64,000 nucleotides of DNA from positions 60,893 to 124,892 of the forward strand of contig FORK01000003.1 in assembly GCA_900113995.1 (NCBI GenBank), read 5' to 3'. Of the stretch, positions 8,053 through 17,326 are shown one piece after another; positions within the stretch are counted from its first letter, which is position 1, and every line of letters begins with the position of its first letter. Source of the stretch: Ruminococcaceae bacterium D5 (lineage in GTDB: Bacteria; Bacillota; Clostridia; Oscillospirales; Ruminococcaceae). The translations under genes and the position numbers were made by a program. The notes beneath the pieces are model-generated. The model worked only from the letters and a program-made list of their open reading frames with translations. It had not been told where the DNA came from and did not search any database.

Positions 8053-9384
8053 TCAGCGACGCCTGCGGCCGTAACGGCGGCGGTTCCGGTTGCGCACGAT
8101 CATCAGGGCAATATAGAGGATCATCAGGACCGCGAGGAAAATGACGATGAATTTAAACCAGTAGGTGCGGGTCAGCCCGATCACCCGGTCGAGAAGCAGC
8201 AGCGCGCGGGAAGCCTCCGCCTGTTCCGCGCTGACCACCCCGACCACGCCGACCTTCTCTCCGGCGAGCACCAGCCGGACCTCACCGATCAGCTGGCCTT
8301 TTTCCACGGGGGCCTGCACATATTCCGGAAGGACAAGCTCATACTGGATGCTCGAGGCCTCAATGGCGTCGGGAATCAGAGCGGTAAAATTATCGGCGCT
8401 CATAATTCTCAAAAAATCCTTGCCCCAGGCAAGCCGGAGCGGTACTTCCCCGAAGCTCTTGCCCTTTTCGAGCAGCGTTTTGACCCGGAAGGTGGAGAAA
8501 GCCCAGTTGTAAAGACGGTTTGTTTCGTCAAACGCCGAGAAGGCGTCGTTGTCGCTCTGGGTGTCGGCGCCGCGGCTCGCCATCAGGACGGCGAGATAGC
8601 TGTAGCCGTTTCTTCTGGCCAGAGTGACCGCATAAGAACCCAGCGTGTGATGATAACCGGTTTTGATTCCGCTCACCGCGCTGTTGTAGTAAGGAGAGCT
8701 GCTCACCATCAGCCGGTTGGTGGTGTTCCAGTTGAGGTGTTCGTTGATGTTGGTCGGCCCGCCGTCGTAGGTGGTGGCGGTCATCAGTGCCTCAAAGCCC
8801 GGCAGGCTCAGGGCGTGCCGCGCGAGAAGAGCCATATCCCGGGCGGTGGTGTGGGATTCGGGATCGGGAAGCCCATGGGGAGAGGTGAATTTTGTGCCGG
8901 ACATCCCCAGCTCCTGCGCCCTTTCATTCATCATTTCGACGAAGTAGGGCACCGAGCCGTCTCCGACGTAGTCGGCGATCATCATCGCAGCCTCGTTGGC
9001 GTCGCGGATCATCACAGCATACATCAGCTTTTGGATGGAAATTTCCTCATCCTTGTAAAGCCCCGCAAGCCGGATTCCGCCGAGCGAAACATTTTGGCGG
9101 TACATCTCATCCTGGATGTATCCGCGCATGGTCGCCATGGCGTTTTCCGGATTTTCAACCTTCTCGAGGGCAAGCACCACCGTCATCAGCTGTGCAAGGG
9201 AAGAAGGCTCGATCGGTTTGTCGGCATTCTGCTCGCAGATGACCATATCGCTGTCGAGGTTGATCAGATAGACCGACTCGGCGGCAAGATCAAAATTCGG
9301 GGTGTAGGCTGCCGCAAGGCAGCTCCCCCCGATTGTTGAGGTGCAAAAAACCAGCACAAACAGAAAAAGGAAAAATTTTTTCAT
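8053..9384 (-). CDS. DacF/PBP5-like protein with altered catalytic motifs
   Basis: A 443-residue S11-family (D-Ala-D-Ala carboxypeptidase-like) protein with an N-terminal signal peptide (about residues 1-26), a penicillin-binding domain, a beta-rich C-terminal domain and a C-terminal membrane segment (about 408-428) followed by an Arg-rich tail. The serine motif reads PSSLAQ, so Ser62 is present but the usual Lys of SxxK is Gln65. The second motif, normally SxN, is Asp128-Ala-Asn130. The KTG motif (241-243) is intact. Active S11 enzymes need the SxxK lysine, so this copy may be inactive or have a binding or structural role. GAGGAG precedes the ATG and a TTGAAA/TATAAT promoter lies upstream. 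Confidence 0.85.
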   Translation of the reverse strand: MKKFFLFLFVLVFCTSTIGGSCLAAAYTPNFDLAAESVYLINLDSDMVICEQNADKPIEPSSLAQLMTVVLALEKVENPENAMATMRGYIQDEMYRQNVSLGGIRLAGLYKDEEISIQKLMYAVMIRDANEAAMMIADYVGDGSVPYFVEMMNERAQELGMSGTKFTSPHGLPDPESHTTARDMALLARHALSLPGFEALMTATTYDGGPTNINEHLNWNTTNRLMVSSSPYYNSAVSGIKTGYHHTLGSYAVTLARRNGYSYLAVLMASRGADTQSDNDAFSAFDETNRLYNWAFSTFRVKTLLEKGKSFGEVPLRLAWGKDFLRIMSADNFTALIPDAIEASSIQYELVLPEYVQAPVEKGQLIGEVRLVLAGEKVGVVGVVSAEQAEASRALLLLDRVIGLTRTYWFKFIVIFLAVLMILYIALMIVRNRNRRRYGRRRR

Positions 9385-9426
9385 GAAAATCTCCTCGGAA
9401 TGTGGTATGATAAAACAGATACTTTT

Positions 9427-9454
9427 ATTATAACAAAGAAACTGCTTTTTTCAA
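9427..9454 (-). promoter_or_regulatory. Promoter of the DacF-like gene
   Basis: On the minus strand TTGAAA (9454-9449) and a consensus TATAAT (9432-9427) are 16 bases apart. Confidence 0.65.
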
Positions 9455-9523
9455 ACTGTTCCGGCAGATTTTCGTCTGCGCGACGAATTTTGCATGATTA
9501 CGACACAAAAGGAGAGACGGCCG

Positions 9524-10195
9524 ATGATCTATGTCACGGGCGACACCCACGGCGATGAGACGCGCTTCAAGCAGTTTAAAAAACTTTTTCCCAAGCGGCG
9601 GGACCACCTGCTGGTCTGCGGGGATTTCGGCTTTGTCTGGGACGGCTCGGAGAAGGAAAAGAAGCGCCTTGCCCGTTTGGAACACCTTGACTGCATGATC
9701 CTTTTTATCGAGGGGGTTCACGACAACCTCGACCTCCTGGCCGCCTGTCCCGAAGAGGAATACTGCGGCGGCAGGGTCCGCCGGGTGGGAAAGAACATTC
9801 TGTGGATGCAGCGTGGGGAGCTTTTCACGATCGACGGGATGAAGATTTTTGCGCTCGGCGGCGGTGAAAGCGAAGATGCCGACGAGCGGGAACCGGGGGT
9901 CAACTGGTGGCCGCAGGAGCTTCCCTCCGTTGAGGAGCTGACCGCCGCGCGCGCCGTTTTGGAGCGCGCGGGGGACGAGGTGGATTTCATTATTACCCAT
10001 CAGCCGCCCGACCTCGAGCTGGGACTGGTAGATCCCCGCCATCAACGAATCAATGCGCTGGGCGCCTTTCTGCGGGTCACTGCCGAGACGGTGCGCTACC
10101 GCCACTGGTATTTCGGCAGCGGTCACATCGACCGGACCGTTTCCCCCAAGATGACAGCGGTATTTGAAAAGGTGATCCCCTGCGGGGAAAAATAA
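9524..10195 (+). CDS. Calcineurin-like metallophosphoesterase
   Basis: A 223-residue cytoplasmic protein with the metal-binding motifs of the metallophosphatase superfamily: GDTHGD near the N-terminus, VCGDFG, GVHDN (the GNH[DE]-type motif with Val replacing Asn), ITHQPP and GSGHID. Substrate is not predictable. An ATG at 9494 is in frame, but GGAGAG sits 7 bases before ATG 9524 and the family begins at IYVTGDTHG, so the later start is chosen. Confidence 0.85.
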   Translation: MIYVTGDTHGDETRFKQFKKLFPKRRDHLLVCGDFGFVWDGSEKEKKRLARLEHLDCMILFIEGVHDNLDLLAACPEEEYCGGRVRRVGKNILWMQRGELFTIDGMKIFALGGGESEDADEREPGVNWWPQELPSVEELTAARAVLERAGDEVDFIITHQPPDLELGLVDPRHQRINALGAFLRVTAETVRYRHWYFGSGHIDRTVSPKMTAVFEKVIPCGEK

Positions 10196-10281
10196 AACAG
10201 ACCATGTGCGGACTGCGGACAGTGTCAGCCCGGCCAAGCGGCGCAGGACAAACCGGCGCCGCAAAAGGTCCATCATGCGAA

Positions 10282-10311
10282 GGGCGCCGCGAAAAACCGC
10301 GGCGCCCTTTT
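10282..10311 (+). terminator. Terminator of the phosphoesterase gene
   Basis: GGGCGCCGCG at 10282-10291 pairs with CGCGGCGCCC at 10298-10307 and is followed by TTTT. Confidence 0.8.
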
Positions 10312-10326
10312 ACCGGCCGGGCTTGC

Positions 10327-10474
10327 GCCCGCCTGAGAGGCACATCTCGATTTCAGTTACCCATTCCCGGCAGAAGCAAAGGCGGCGACGTGCTGCCCAT
10401 GCCCGCCTGAGGGTCATGTCCCGGTTTGGGTTGATCATTCCCGGTATAAACAGGGAAGGCGGCGATACACTACC
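10327..10474. repeat. Two-copy degenerate direct repeat, period 74 bp
   Basis: Two units begin with the identical 11-mer GCCCGCCTGAG at 10327 and 10401. They share CATTCCCGG and AGGCGGCGA at matching positions, and most other differences are transitions. No open frame with a ribosome site is present. It occupies the gap between the phosphoesterase terminator and the amidohydrolase, and nothing else is seen in 10196-10546. Confidence 0.5.
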
Positions 10475-10546
10475 AAAAGAGTGGTGAGGACGGCCGGAAA
10501 TCTGCCGTTTCATCCGGAATTTTGCCGCGGAGGGAGCGTTTGAAAT

Positions 10547-12118
10547 ATGAAACAGCAGGTCCTTTATACAGGTGGGGAGATCATTACCCTGGATGCGCCG
10601 GCAAGAGCGGTGCTCACCGAGGGGGAGCGGATTCTCGCGGTGGGGAGCGAGGCGGCCCTTCGCCGGATGGCCGGCCCCGATGCGAGGGAATTCCCGCTGA
10701 AGGGACAGGTGATGCTGCCTGCATTTCTTGATTCGCACGGACACATCACTGCGTTTGCGGCCACCCTTTCCCTTGCACCTCTGGGCGGTGCGGGCAGCTT
10801 TGCGGAGATCGTATTGCTTTTGTCGAAGTCTGCGCGGGAGCATCCTGAACGCGAATGGGTGATCGGCTTCGGCTACGACCACAGCGTGCTGAAGGAGGGC
10901 GCTCATCCTGATAAGAAGCTGCTGGACGCGGCGTTTCCGGACCGGCCCGTGCTGATCTCCCATGCTTCCGGCCACATGGGAGCGGCGAATTCAGAGGCGC
11001 TGCACAGAATGGGGATTACAAGGGACACGCCCGATCCGGACGGCGGAAAAATCGGACGCGGCGAGGACGGCGACCCAAACGGCTATCTGGAGGAAACGGC
11101 TTTCACTCTCTACTCGCAGGCGGCTCCCGCCGCTCAGCCGGAGAAAATTGCCGATGATTTCAAAAGGGCACAGCAGTATTATCTCAGCTGCGGAATTTCG
11201 ACTGCACAGGAGGGCTTTGCCCGCGCGGGGGAGATGGCGGTGCTCGCCGATCTCGCCGGTAAGAACCTGCTTACCCTGGACGTTGTGGCCTACTGCGACG
11301 CCGGGGAGGGGGGAGAACCGCTCCTGTCCCGGCTCTGCGGGAGAAAGGAGGAAAATCGTCTGCGGATCGGTGGATACAAGATTTTCCTTGACGGTTCCCC
11401 GCAGGCCCGGACCGCATGGCTCACCCGCCCCTATGAAGGGGAGGAAAGTTACCGGGGCTATCCGGTGCACACCGACGCCGAGCTGGAAGAAACGGTGCGC
11501 CGCGTATGCGCACAGCGGGCGCAGCTTTTGGCACACTGCAACGGGGATGCCGCCGCCGATCAGCTCATCTCCGTCTTCGAGCGGGAAAACCTGCGCTGCG
11601 CCGTCGCGCCACTGCGTCCGGTGATGATTCATGCCCAGACACTGCGCGCCGATCAGCTCGACCGGATGAAACCGCTGGGCATGATCCCCTCCTTCTTCGC
11701 GGCGCATCTCTGGTACTGGGGGGATGCCCACCGCAAAAATCTCGGAAAGAGAGCCTTCCGTATCAGTCCGCTGCACGACGCGGCGGCGCGGGAAATGCAT
11801 TTCACCCTGCATCAGGACACCCCGGTTTTACCGCCCAATATGCTGGAGACGATTTGGTGTGCAGTCAACCGCATTTCCCGCGAGGGGGTTTCGATGGGGG
11901 AGGCACAGCGGATTGCTCCGGAGCAGGCGCTGCGCGCGGTGACTCTCGACGCGGCCTACCAGTATTTTGAGGAGCGGGAGAAAGGTTCCATCACCCCCGG
12001 CAAGCGGGCGGATTTTGTCCTTCTCGACGGAAACCCCCTCACCGTCGCCCCGGGAGATATCCGCAGTCTCTCGGTGACGGGGACCATCCTGCGGGGAGAG
12101 ATGGTGAATCAAGCATAG
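10547..12118 (+). CDS. Amidohydrolase family 3 protein (YtcJ-like)
   Basis: A 523-residue metal-dependent hydrolase. The N-terminal beta domain (LYTGGEIITLDAPARAV) is followed by the metal-binding DSHGHI motif near residue 64. Later ligand regions include LAHCNGDAA and the C-terminal HQDTPVLPPNML, and the fold closes with GSITPGKRADFVLLDGNPL. The family hydrolyses diverse amide and ester-like substrates, and the true substrate is unknown. A ribosome site GAGGGAG precedes the ATG. The gene is solitary and bordered on both sides by degenerate tandem repeats. Confidence 0.85.
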   Translation: MKQQVLYTGGEIITLDAPARAVLTEGERILAVGSEAALRRMAGPDAREFPLKGQVMLPAFLDSHGHITAFAATLSLAPLGGAGSFAEIVLLLSKSAREHPEREWVIGFGYDHSVLKEGAHPDKKLLDAAFPDRPVLISHASGHMGAANSEALHRMGITRDTPDPDGGKIGRGEDGDPNGYLEETAFTLYSQAAPAAQPEKIADDFKRAQQYYLSCGISTAQEGFARAGEMAVLADLAGKNLLTLDVVAYCDAGEGGEPLLSRLCGRKEENRLRIGGYKIFLDGSPQARTAWLTRPYEGEESYRGYPVHTDAELEETVRRVCAQRAQLLAHCNGDAAADQLISVFERENLRCAVAPLRPVMIHAQTLRADQLDRMKPLGMIPSFFAAHLWYWGDAHRKNLGKRAFRISPLHDAAAREMHFTLHQDTPVLPPNMLETIWCAVNRISREGVSMGEAQRIAPEQALRAVTLDAAYQYFEEREKGSITPGKRADFVLLDGNPLTVAPGDIRSLSVTGTILRGEMVNQA

Positions 12119-12140
12119 AAAAACGGAGCGGCCATGCGTC

Positions 12141-12378
12141 CTCCGCCTGATTCTCTCTGCTTCCTGCCGAGGCCACACCTTTTGCGCTGCCCGCACAACC
12201 TGAGGCCGTTCACTCGTTCCGCCTCTCCGCCTAAATTTTCCTTTTTCTGTTTGAGACCTGCTTTTTTTGCTGTCCGCACAGCTTGGGGATGTCCACTCGC
12301 ACCGTCCCTCCGCCTGAAATTTTTCTGCTTGGGACTCGTTTTTTGTGATGGCCGCACAGTTTGGGGCTGTTCAAAAAT
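12141..12378. repeat. Three-copy degenerate tandem repeat, period 83-84 bp
   Basis: CTCCGCCT recurs at 12141, 12225 and 12308. In each unit it is followed by a pyrimidine-rich tract, CCGCACA and a GGGG/GTTC-like segment at the same spacing. Copies 2 and 3 are most alike. The repeat fills most of the 12119-12456 gap. Minus-strand frames across it produce repetitive Lys/Cys peptides, but I see no ribosome site, so I treat it as non-coding. A TATAAT at 12413-12418 with a weak -35 probably serves the downstream exporter genes. Confidence 0.55.
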
Positions 12379-12456
12379 GCAGCAGCCCCTGTTCTTTTTG
12401 GAGAAAAGCGATTATAATAGCGTTGAACCTTCGACTTTTTGAAAGGACAGAACGGG

Positions 12457-13224
12457 ATGGACATCAAAAGGCTCAGCGACATTACAACCGAGATCGGATT
12501 TCAGCTCCTGACCAGCGGTGCGGAGATTCACCGGGTTGAGGACACCATCTGCCGGATCGCCGGCGCTTACGGCGCCCGCGCCGATGTCTTTGCCATTCCC
12601 GCGAGCCTGGTGGTCACCATCGGCGATAGGGAGGGGCACACCTTTACCCAGACCAGACGGGTTTACCACAGCGACAGCAATCTCGCCCGGGTCGATGCGC
12701 TTAACGCCCTTGCACGCCATATCTGCGGGCAATGCCCGGAGGAAGAGGAAATTCTTGCAGAGCTGGGGAAAGTCAGAAATCTGTCCTGCTATTCCCTGCG
12801 TCAGCAGCTCGCGGCGGCGGCTTTGGGGGCGGGAGCCTTTGCGCTTCTCTTCGGCGGTGGAATCCCTGAAGCGGCCGCTGCGCTCGTGGTGGGGATTGCG
12901 GTGCGTTTTGTGGCGACGGTCATGGAGCGGACCGACGGAGGCTCCACCCTGAGCAATATTCTCGGCGGAGCGGCCTGTGTCCTCGGTGCGGGGCTTTGCT
13001 CGCTGGTTTGGAGGGGCCTCGACCGGGACACCGTCATCATCAGTGTGCTGATGCTTCTGGTTCCGGGGCTGTTGATGACCAATTCGATGCGCGACCTCAT
13101 TGCCGGGGACCTTGTGACCGGGGTGATGAAGAGCGCTGAAGCTCTGCTTGTAGCCACCTGCGTGGCAATCGGAGTCATGTGCTCCTTGGCGGTTTGGCGC
13201 TGGCTGACCATGGGGGTGATGTGA
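12457..13224 (+). CDS. ThrE-type threonine/serine exporter, large subunit (DUF1212)
   Basis: A 255-residue inner-membrane protein of the ThrE/YjjP family. Residues 1-110 form the conserved cytoplasmic domain (LTSGAEIHRVEDTICRIAGAYG). About five hydrophobic segments follow, including the characteristic PGLLMTNSMRDLIAGDL. The next gene encodes the remaining part of the transporter as a separate polypeptide, the usual split arrangement. GAAAGGA precedes ATG 12457, and the open frame upstream lacks a site. Confidence 0.85.
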   Translation: MDIKRLSDITTEIGFQLLTSGAEIHRVEDTICRIAGAYGARADVFAIPASLVVTIGDREGHTFTQTRRVYHSDSNLARVDALNALARHICGQCPEEEEILAELGKVRNLSCYSLRQQLAAAALGAGAFALLFGGGIPEAAAALVVGIAVRFVATVMERTDGGSTLSNILGGAACVLGAGLCSLVWRGLDRDTVIISVLMLLVPGLLMTNSMRDLIAGDLVTGVMKSAEALLVATCVAIGVMCSLAVWRWLTMGVM

Positions 13225-13652
13225 TGGAGGTTTTTTATGCGGCGCTGGCTTCGCTCGGCTTCGGCGTCTTTTTTAACCTGCGCGGCAGAAAGCTCTTTGC
13301 GGCGGCCGCCGGCGGCGGAATCGGCTGGCTGTTTTATACCCTTGCCGGCGCACAGGGCCCAATGATGCAGAATTTTATTGCAAGCCTATCCATCACCGCT
13401 TATGCTGAGATCATGGCGCGCACCCAGCGTGCGCCTGTTCCGGTCTATTTGACCCCCGCGCTGATCCCGCTGGTGCCGGGCGGCCCCATCTATCAGGCGA
13501 TGCTGCATGCCCTCAACGGAGAAACAGACCTCTTTCTTTCTACCGGTCTGCTGGCGATGAGTGTTACCGGCGCGATCGCTCTCGGTGTGGTCGCTGCCTC
13601 GTCGGCGATGCGGCTGATCTTTCTCCGGCACCTGGCACGTCCTTCCCGATAG
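13224..13652 (+). CDS. ThrE-type threonine/serine exporter, small subunit (DUF3815/YjjB-like)
   Basis: A 142-residue membrane protein, four hydrophobic segments, with LVPGGPIYQAML as a family hallmark of the second ThrE module. Its ATG overlaps the TGA of the preceding gene by one base, so the two are translationally coupled and presumably form one transporter. Confidence 0.85.
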   Translation: MEVFYAALASLGFGVFFNLRGRKLFAAAAGGGIGWLFYTLAGAQGPMMQNFIASLSITAYAEIMARTQRAPVPVYLTPALIPLVPGGPIYQAMLHALNGETDLFLSTGLLAMSVTGAIALGVVAASSAMRLIFLRHLARPSR

Positions 13653-13785
13653 GTTGGATCGGAAAGCTTTTGGAAAATCAGCCGGGGGCGCGCTTAAAAA
13701 TACGGCTGAAAAAGGTTCCATGATGGCTTCATATGAAGCCTGTGCAGAAATGGCAAAGGCTTTTGCTCTGCAGAAGCAAAGGTGG

Positions 13786-13832
13786 AAGGCGCCTCCAAAT
13801 GCATTTTTGCATTTGGAGGCGCCTTTTTTTTT
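13786..13832. terminator. Very strong terminator after the exporter operon
   Basis: An 18-bp stem (AAGGCGCCTCCAAATGCA with its exact complement, 13786-13803 / 13808-13825) is followed by eight T residues. Repeat-family copy A begins immediately after the T-run. Confidence 0.9.
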
Positions 13833-14125
13833 CTAACGCTTTGGTGAATAGAACCGCCGGCCCTGCCGGCAAGGATAAAATGCCCTCGCTGCAAGGATAG
13901 AGCGAAGCAGGCAGCGAACAAGAACCTCTGGATAATGGGAAACCTACCGATAGAATGGAAATGGTCCGTTTGCGGGCTGCGGGGCGGGCGATGTATGAGG
14001 AGGAATTGTCGGCACTTGGTTTGCCGGTACAAAGCTCTTCCAGAGCTTGACTCAGGCCCCCGGATTCGCCAGAGGGCCTGACTATCGCTTTAGTGAAAAG
14101 AACCGCCGGCCCTGTGAGGCCGTAA
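13833..14125 (+). repeat. Dispersed terminator-linked repeat, copy A
   Basis: This copy shares ordered blocks with copy B: a GAACC head hairpin, CTCGCTGCAAGGATAGAGCG, GGGCTGCGGGGCGGGCGATG, and TTTGCCGGTACAAAG. A stem AGCTCT/AGAGCT lies at 14033-14047. A second partial head starts near 14083 (CTTTAGTGAAAAGAACCGCC). Same orientation as the exporter operon it follows. No coding potential. In the other direction its end, a CGGCC/GGCCG stem followed by TTCTTTTC, may terminate the flavodiiron gene. Confidence 0.7.
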
Positions 14126-14127
14126 AC

Positions 14128-15351
14128 CTATTTTGCGGCGTCGGCAAGTGATTCCAAAATCGCATTGGCCAGCGCCTCAAGCTCGGCGGAGCGGTCGGGA
14201 CGCAGCGAGGAGGCCATCGAGAGGCGCTCGCCCAGCACCGTCATGTTTTTAAGCTCGTTCTCAATAAATTTCTGCATCAGATCGCCGGATTTACAGGCCC
14301 AAGAGCCGTTTTCCACAAGAGCGACAGTGCGCTTCTGAAGGTTGAGCGCCTTCATATCAGACAGAAAGCTGTGCATGACGGGATAGATGCCGAGATTGTA
14401 GGTCACTGAAGCGAGAACCAGATGGCTGTACTTGAACGCCTCGGAAATGAGGGTGGAGACATGGGTGTTCGACACATCGTAAAGGACGACCCGGTGCATT
14501 CCCTTATCGCAGAGACGCGCGGCAAGGGACTGAGCGGCTGCTTCGGTGTTCCCGTACATCGAGGCGTAAGCGATCATAACGCCCTTTTCCTCCGGCTCAT
14601 AGCGGCTCCAGAGATTGTATTTGCCGATCAGGTATTCGAGGTCGCTGCGCCAGACCGGACCATGCAGGGGGCAGATGATCTTGATCTGACTGAGGACGGC
14701 GCCGGCCTTTTTGAGCAGCACCTGCACCTGCGGGCCGTATTTGCCAACGATGTTGGTGTAATAGCGGCGCGCGTCGTCGAGCCAGTCGCGGTCAAAGTTG
14801 ACCTCATCATTAAAAAGCTTGCCGTCGAGAGCGCCGAACGAACCAAAGGCGTCGGCGGAGAAAAGCGCGCCGCTGGTGAGGTCGAGGGTTGCCATCGCCT
14901 CGGGCCAGTGGACCATCGGGGCGGAAATAAAGGTGACGGTATGCCTGCCGAAGCACCGGGTATCGCCTTCCTTCACCTCAATCTGCTCATGGCCGTCGAT
15001 CTGGAACCCGAACTGGCGCATCAGCATGAAGGCTTTCTCTGTGGCGATGATTCCGGCATTGGGCCAGCGCAGCAGGACCTCTTCGAGAGAGGCGCCGTGG
15101 TCCGGCTCCATGTGGTTGATCACGAGGTAGTCAAGCGCCCGTCCTGCAAGCAGGTGTTCGAGATTTTCAAGCAGCTGGCGGCAGGCCGACCAGTCCACGG
15201 TGTCGAAAAGCACCGTCCGCTCGTCGAGAAGCAGATAGGCGTTGTAGGAGACCCCGCGGGGAATCGGGTGGATATTCTCAAAAAGGGTCAGACGGTGGTC
15301 GTTTGCACCGACCCAATAGAGGTCTTCGGTTACATGGCGGACACAATACAT
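14128..15351 (-). CDS. fprA: Flavodiiron protein (O2/NO reductase)
   Basis: A 407-residue A-type flavodiiron protein. The N-terminal metallo-beta-lactamase-like domain holds the di-iron ligand set, with HMEPDH near residue 80. The C-terminal flavodoxin domain begins at IAYASMYGNTEAAA and binds FMN. These enzymes reduce O2 to water or NO to N2O using electrons from rubredoxin. The gene directly upstream encodes a protein ending in a rubredoxin domain, so the donor is probably that neighbour. GAGGAGG precedes the ATG, and the spacing of 58 bases fits an operon. Confidence 0.92.
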   Translation of the reverse strand: MYCVRHVTEDLYWVGANDHRLTLFENIHPIPRGVSYNAYLLLDERTVLFDTVDWSACRQLLENLEHLLAGRALDYLVINHMEPDHGASLEEVLLRWPNAGIIATEKAFMLMRQFGFQIDGHEQIEVKEGDTRCFGRHTVTFISAPMVHWPEAMATLDLTSGALFSADAFGSFGALDGKLFNDEVNFDRDWLDDARRYYTNIVGKYGPQVQVLLKKAGAVLSQIKIICPLHGPVWRSDLEYLIGKYNLWSRYEPEEKGVMIAYASMYGNTEAAAQSLAARLCDKGMHRVVLYDVSNTHVSTLISEAFKYSHLVLASVTYNLGIYPVMHSFLSDMKALNLQKRTVALVENGSWACKSGDLMQKFIENELKNMTVLGERLSMASSLRPDRSAELEALANAILESLADAAK

Positions 15352-15409
15352 TGTTTTTCCTCCTCATCCGTTCGCTGACCGAGAAAGCGGCACAGCGCTT
15401 TTGCTCAGC

Positions 15410-17326
15410 TTATGATTCCGCGACAAAATATTTTTTGGCGGTGGAGCATTCCGGGCAGACCCAATCCTCGGGCAGCTTCTCGAACAGGGTTCCGGGAGCG
15501 ATGCCATTCTCCGGATCGCCCAGCTCGGGGTCGTACCGGTATCCGCAGCCGAGGCAGACGTAGGTTTTGCCGATGGGCGCGGGGCGCGGCGGGGCCGGGC
15601 GCTTCATTTTGATCATGGGCGGAGCGGGAGCCTTGGCCTCGCCGTTGTCGAGTGCGGCGGTCAGTAAGGGTAAAATCTCCATGAGATCCCCGACGATGCC
15701 GTAGTCGCAGTTCTTAAAGATGGGGGCGTTGATGTCCCGGTTGATCGCCACAATCGTCGCTGCGTCCTTGATGCCCTTGAGATGCTGGACCGCGCCGGAA
15801 ATGCCGCAGGCGATATAGAGGTTGCCGGAGAATTTCTGCCCGGACATCCCGACATAACGGTTGAGCGGGAGGTACTTGAGGCTTTCCGCAACCGGACGAG
15901 AGGAGCCGACCGCCGCTCCGGCCTGGATGGCCAGCGCCTCGATGAGCTTCATGTTTTCTTTGGCACCGATGCCCTTGCCGGCCGAAACAACCCGCTCCGC
16001 CTCGGCGATGGGGGTGTCGATCGGGATACCCACCGAAAAGTCATATCCGTCTTTGCGCAGAGCCGCCACCAGTGCGGCGACCCGGTCGGCGGCGGGTCCT
16101 TCCTGGAAGAGCTGCTTCTTGCGCAGGCCGGTGATCGGAGCGGGCTTTTTGAGGTTTTTTCCGCCGTCGGAGGACGTTTTCGGAGGCTTTCCAATCAGAT
16201 GAGAAGCGATGACAACCCGCTGAATTTCGTTGGTACCCTCGTAAATGGTGGTGATTTTCGCATCGCGGTAGGCGCGCTCGACCTCCATCCCCTTGAGATA
16301 GCCGCTGCCGCCGAAAATCTGAAGGGCGTCGTTGGTGACCTCCAGCGCAATGTCGGAGGCATATTGCTTGGCCATGGCCGATTCCATTCCATAGGGCTCG
16401 TGATGTTCCTTAAGTTCGGCTGCGCTGTAGATCAAAAACCGCGCACAGCGCAGCTTGGTAGCCATGTCCGCGATCTTAAAGGAAATCGCCTGCTGAAAGG
16501 CGATCGGCTTTCCGAACTGGACCCGTTCCTTGGCGTGGGCGATCGCGTGTTCAAACGCGCCCTGCGCGATGCCCAGCGCCTGGGCTGCGATGCCGATCCG
16601 CCCGCCGTCGAGGGTGGCCATCGCAATTTTGAAGCCGTCCCCTTCCTTGCCGAGCAGGTTTTCCTTGGGAACCTTGACATTGTTGAAGATCAGCTCGGCG
16701 GTAGCAGAGGAACGGATTCCCATTTTGTCGTAATGATCCCCATAGGAAAAGCCTTCCCATCCTTTCTCGACGATGAAGGCGGAGATGCCGCGGGTGCCGA
16801 TATCCGGAGTGGTGACCGCGAATATGACATAAGTATCCGCCTTGGGCGCGTTGGTGATAAAGATTTTGTTGCCGTTGAGCAGGTAGTAGTCCCCTTTCAA
16901 TACGGCAGTTGTCTCGGTGCCGCCCGCGTCGGAACCGGCGTTCGGCTCGGTCAGCCCGAAGGCGCCGATTTTTTCGCCGCGTGCGAGCGGAACAAGATAT
17001 TTTTTCTTCTGTTCTTCGCTGCCATAGGCAAAAATCGGCCATGAGCCGAGAGAAACATGGGCTGAAAGAATGACTCCCGCGCCGCCGTCAACCCGGGCCA
17101 GCTCCTCCACCGCGATGGCATAGCTCAGTGCGTCCAGCCCTGCGCCGCCGTATTCCACGGGGTAGGGGATGCCCATCAGCCCCATCTCTCCCAGGTGCCG
17201 GATTGCCTCGTCGGGAAACTCGTTGTTCTGGTCAAGCAGGAAGGCAATCGGCTTGATCTCATTTTCTGCGAACTGTCTGATTTTGGCACGAAGCTCTTCG
17301 TGCGCCGGGGTCGTTTGAAACAACAT
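15410..17326 (-). CDS. Acyl-CoA dehydrogenase / ETF-alpha C-terminal / rubredoxin fusion
   Basis: A 638-residue three-part flavoprotein. Residues 1-380 are a complete acyl-CoA dehydrogenase ([60 protein letters not shown]). Residues about 400-560 match the C-terminal FAD domain of ETF-alpha ([28 protein letters not shown]). Residues about 585-638 are a rubredoxin with CLGC and CPEC iron-binding pairs. No ETF-beta or ETF-alpha N-terminal domain is present. The order implies acyl-CoA to FAD to FAD to rubredoxin electron flow. It lies between an Rrf2 regulator and a flavodiiron protein on the same strand. AAAGGAGGATGACCC precedes the ATG. Confidence 0.9.
   Translation of the reverse strand: MLFQTTPAHEELRAKIRQFAENEIKPIAFLLDQNNEFPDEAIRHLGEMGLMGIPYPVEYGGAGLDALSYAIAVEELARVDGGAGVILSAHVSLGSWPIFAYGSEEQKKKYLVPLARGEKIGAFGLTEPNAGSDAGGTETTAVLKGDYYLLNGNKIFITNAPKADTYVIFAVTTPDIGTRGISAFIVEKGWEGFSYGDHYDKMGIRSSATAELIFNNVKVPKENLLGKEGDGFKIAMATLDGGRIGIAAQALGIAQGAFEHAIAHAKERVQFGKPIAFQQAISFKIADMATKLRCARFLIYSAAELKEHHEPYGMESAMAKQYASDIALEVTNDALQIFGGSGYLKGMEVERAYRDAKITTIYEGTNEIQRVVIASHLIGKPPKTSSDGGKNLKKPAPITGLRKKQLFQEGPAADRVAALVAALRKDGYDFSVGIPIDTPIAEAERVVSAGKGIGAKENMKLIEALAIQAGAAVGSSRPVAESLKYLPLNRYVGMSGQKFSGNLYIACGISGAVQHLKGIKDAATIVAINRDINAPIFKNCDYGIVGDLMEILPLLTAALDNGEAKAPAPPMIKMKRPAPPRPAPIGKTYVCLGCGYRYDPELGDPENGIAPGTLFEKLPEDWVCPECSTAKKYFVAES

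Noticed and set aside
12109-12482. Two overlapping minus-strand frames over the 84-bp repeats as genes
   Set aside because: They start without ribosome sites and change frame between repeat units; kept only as an alternative explanation for the repeat.
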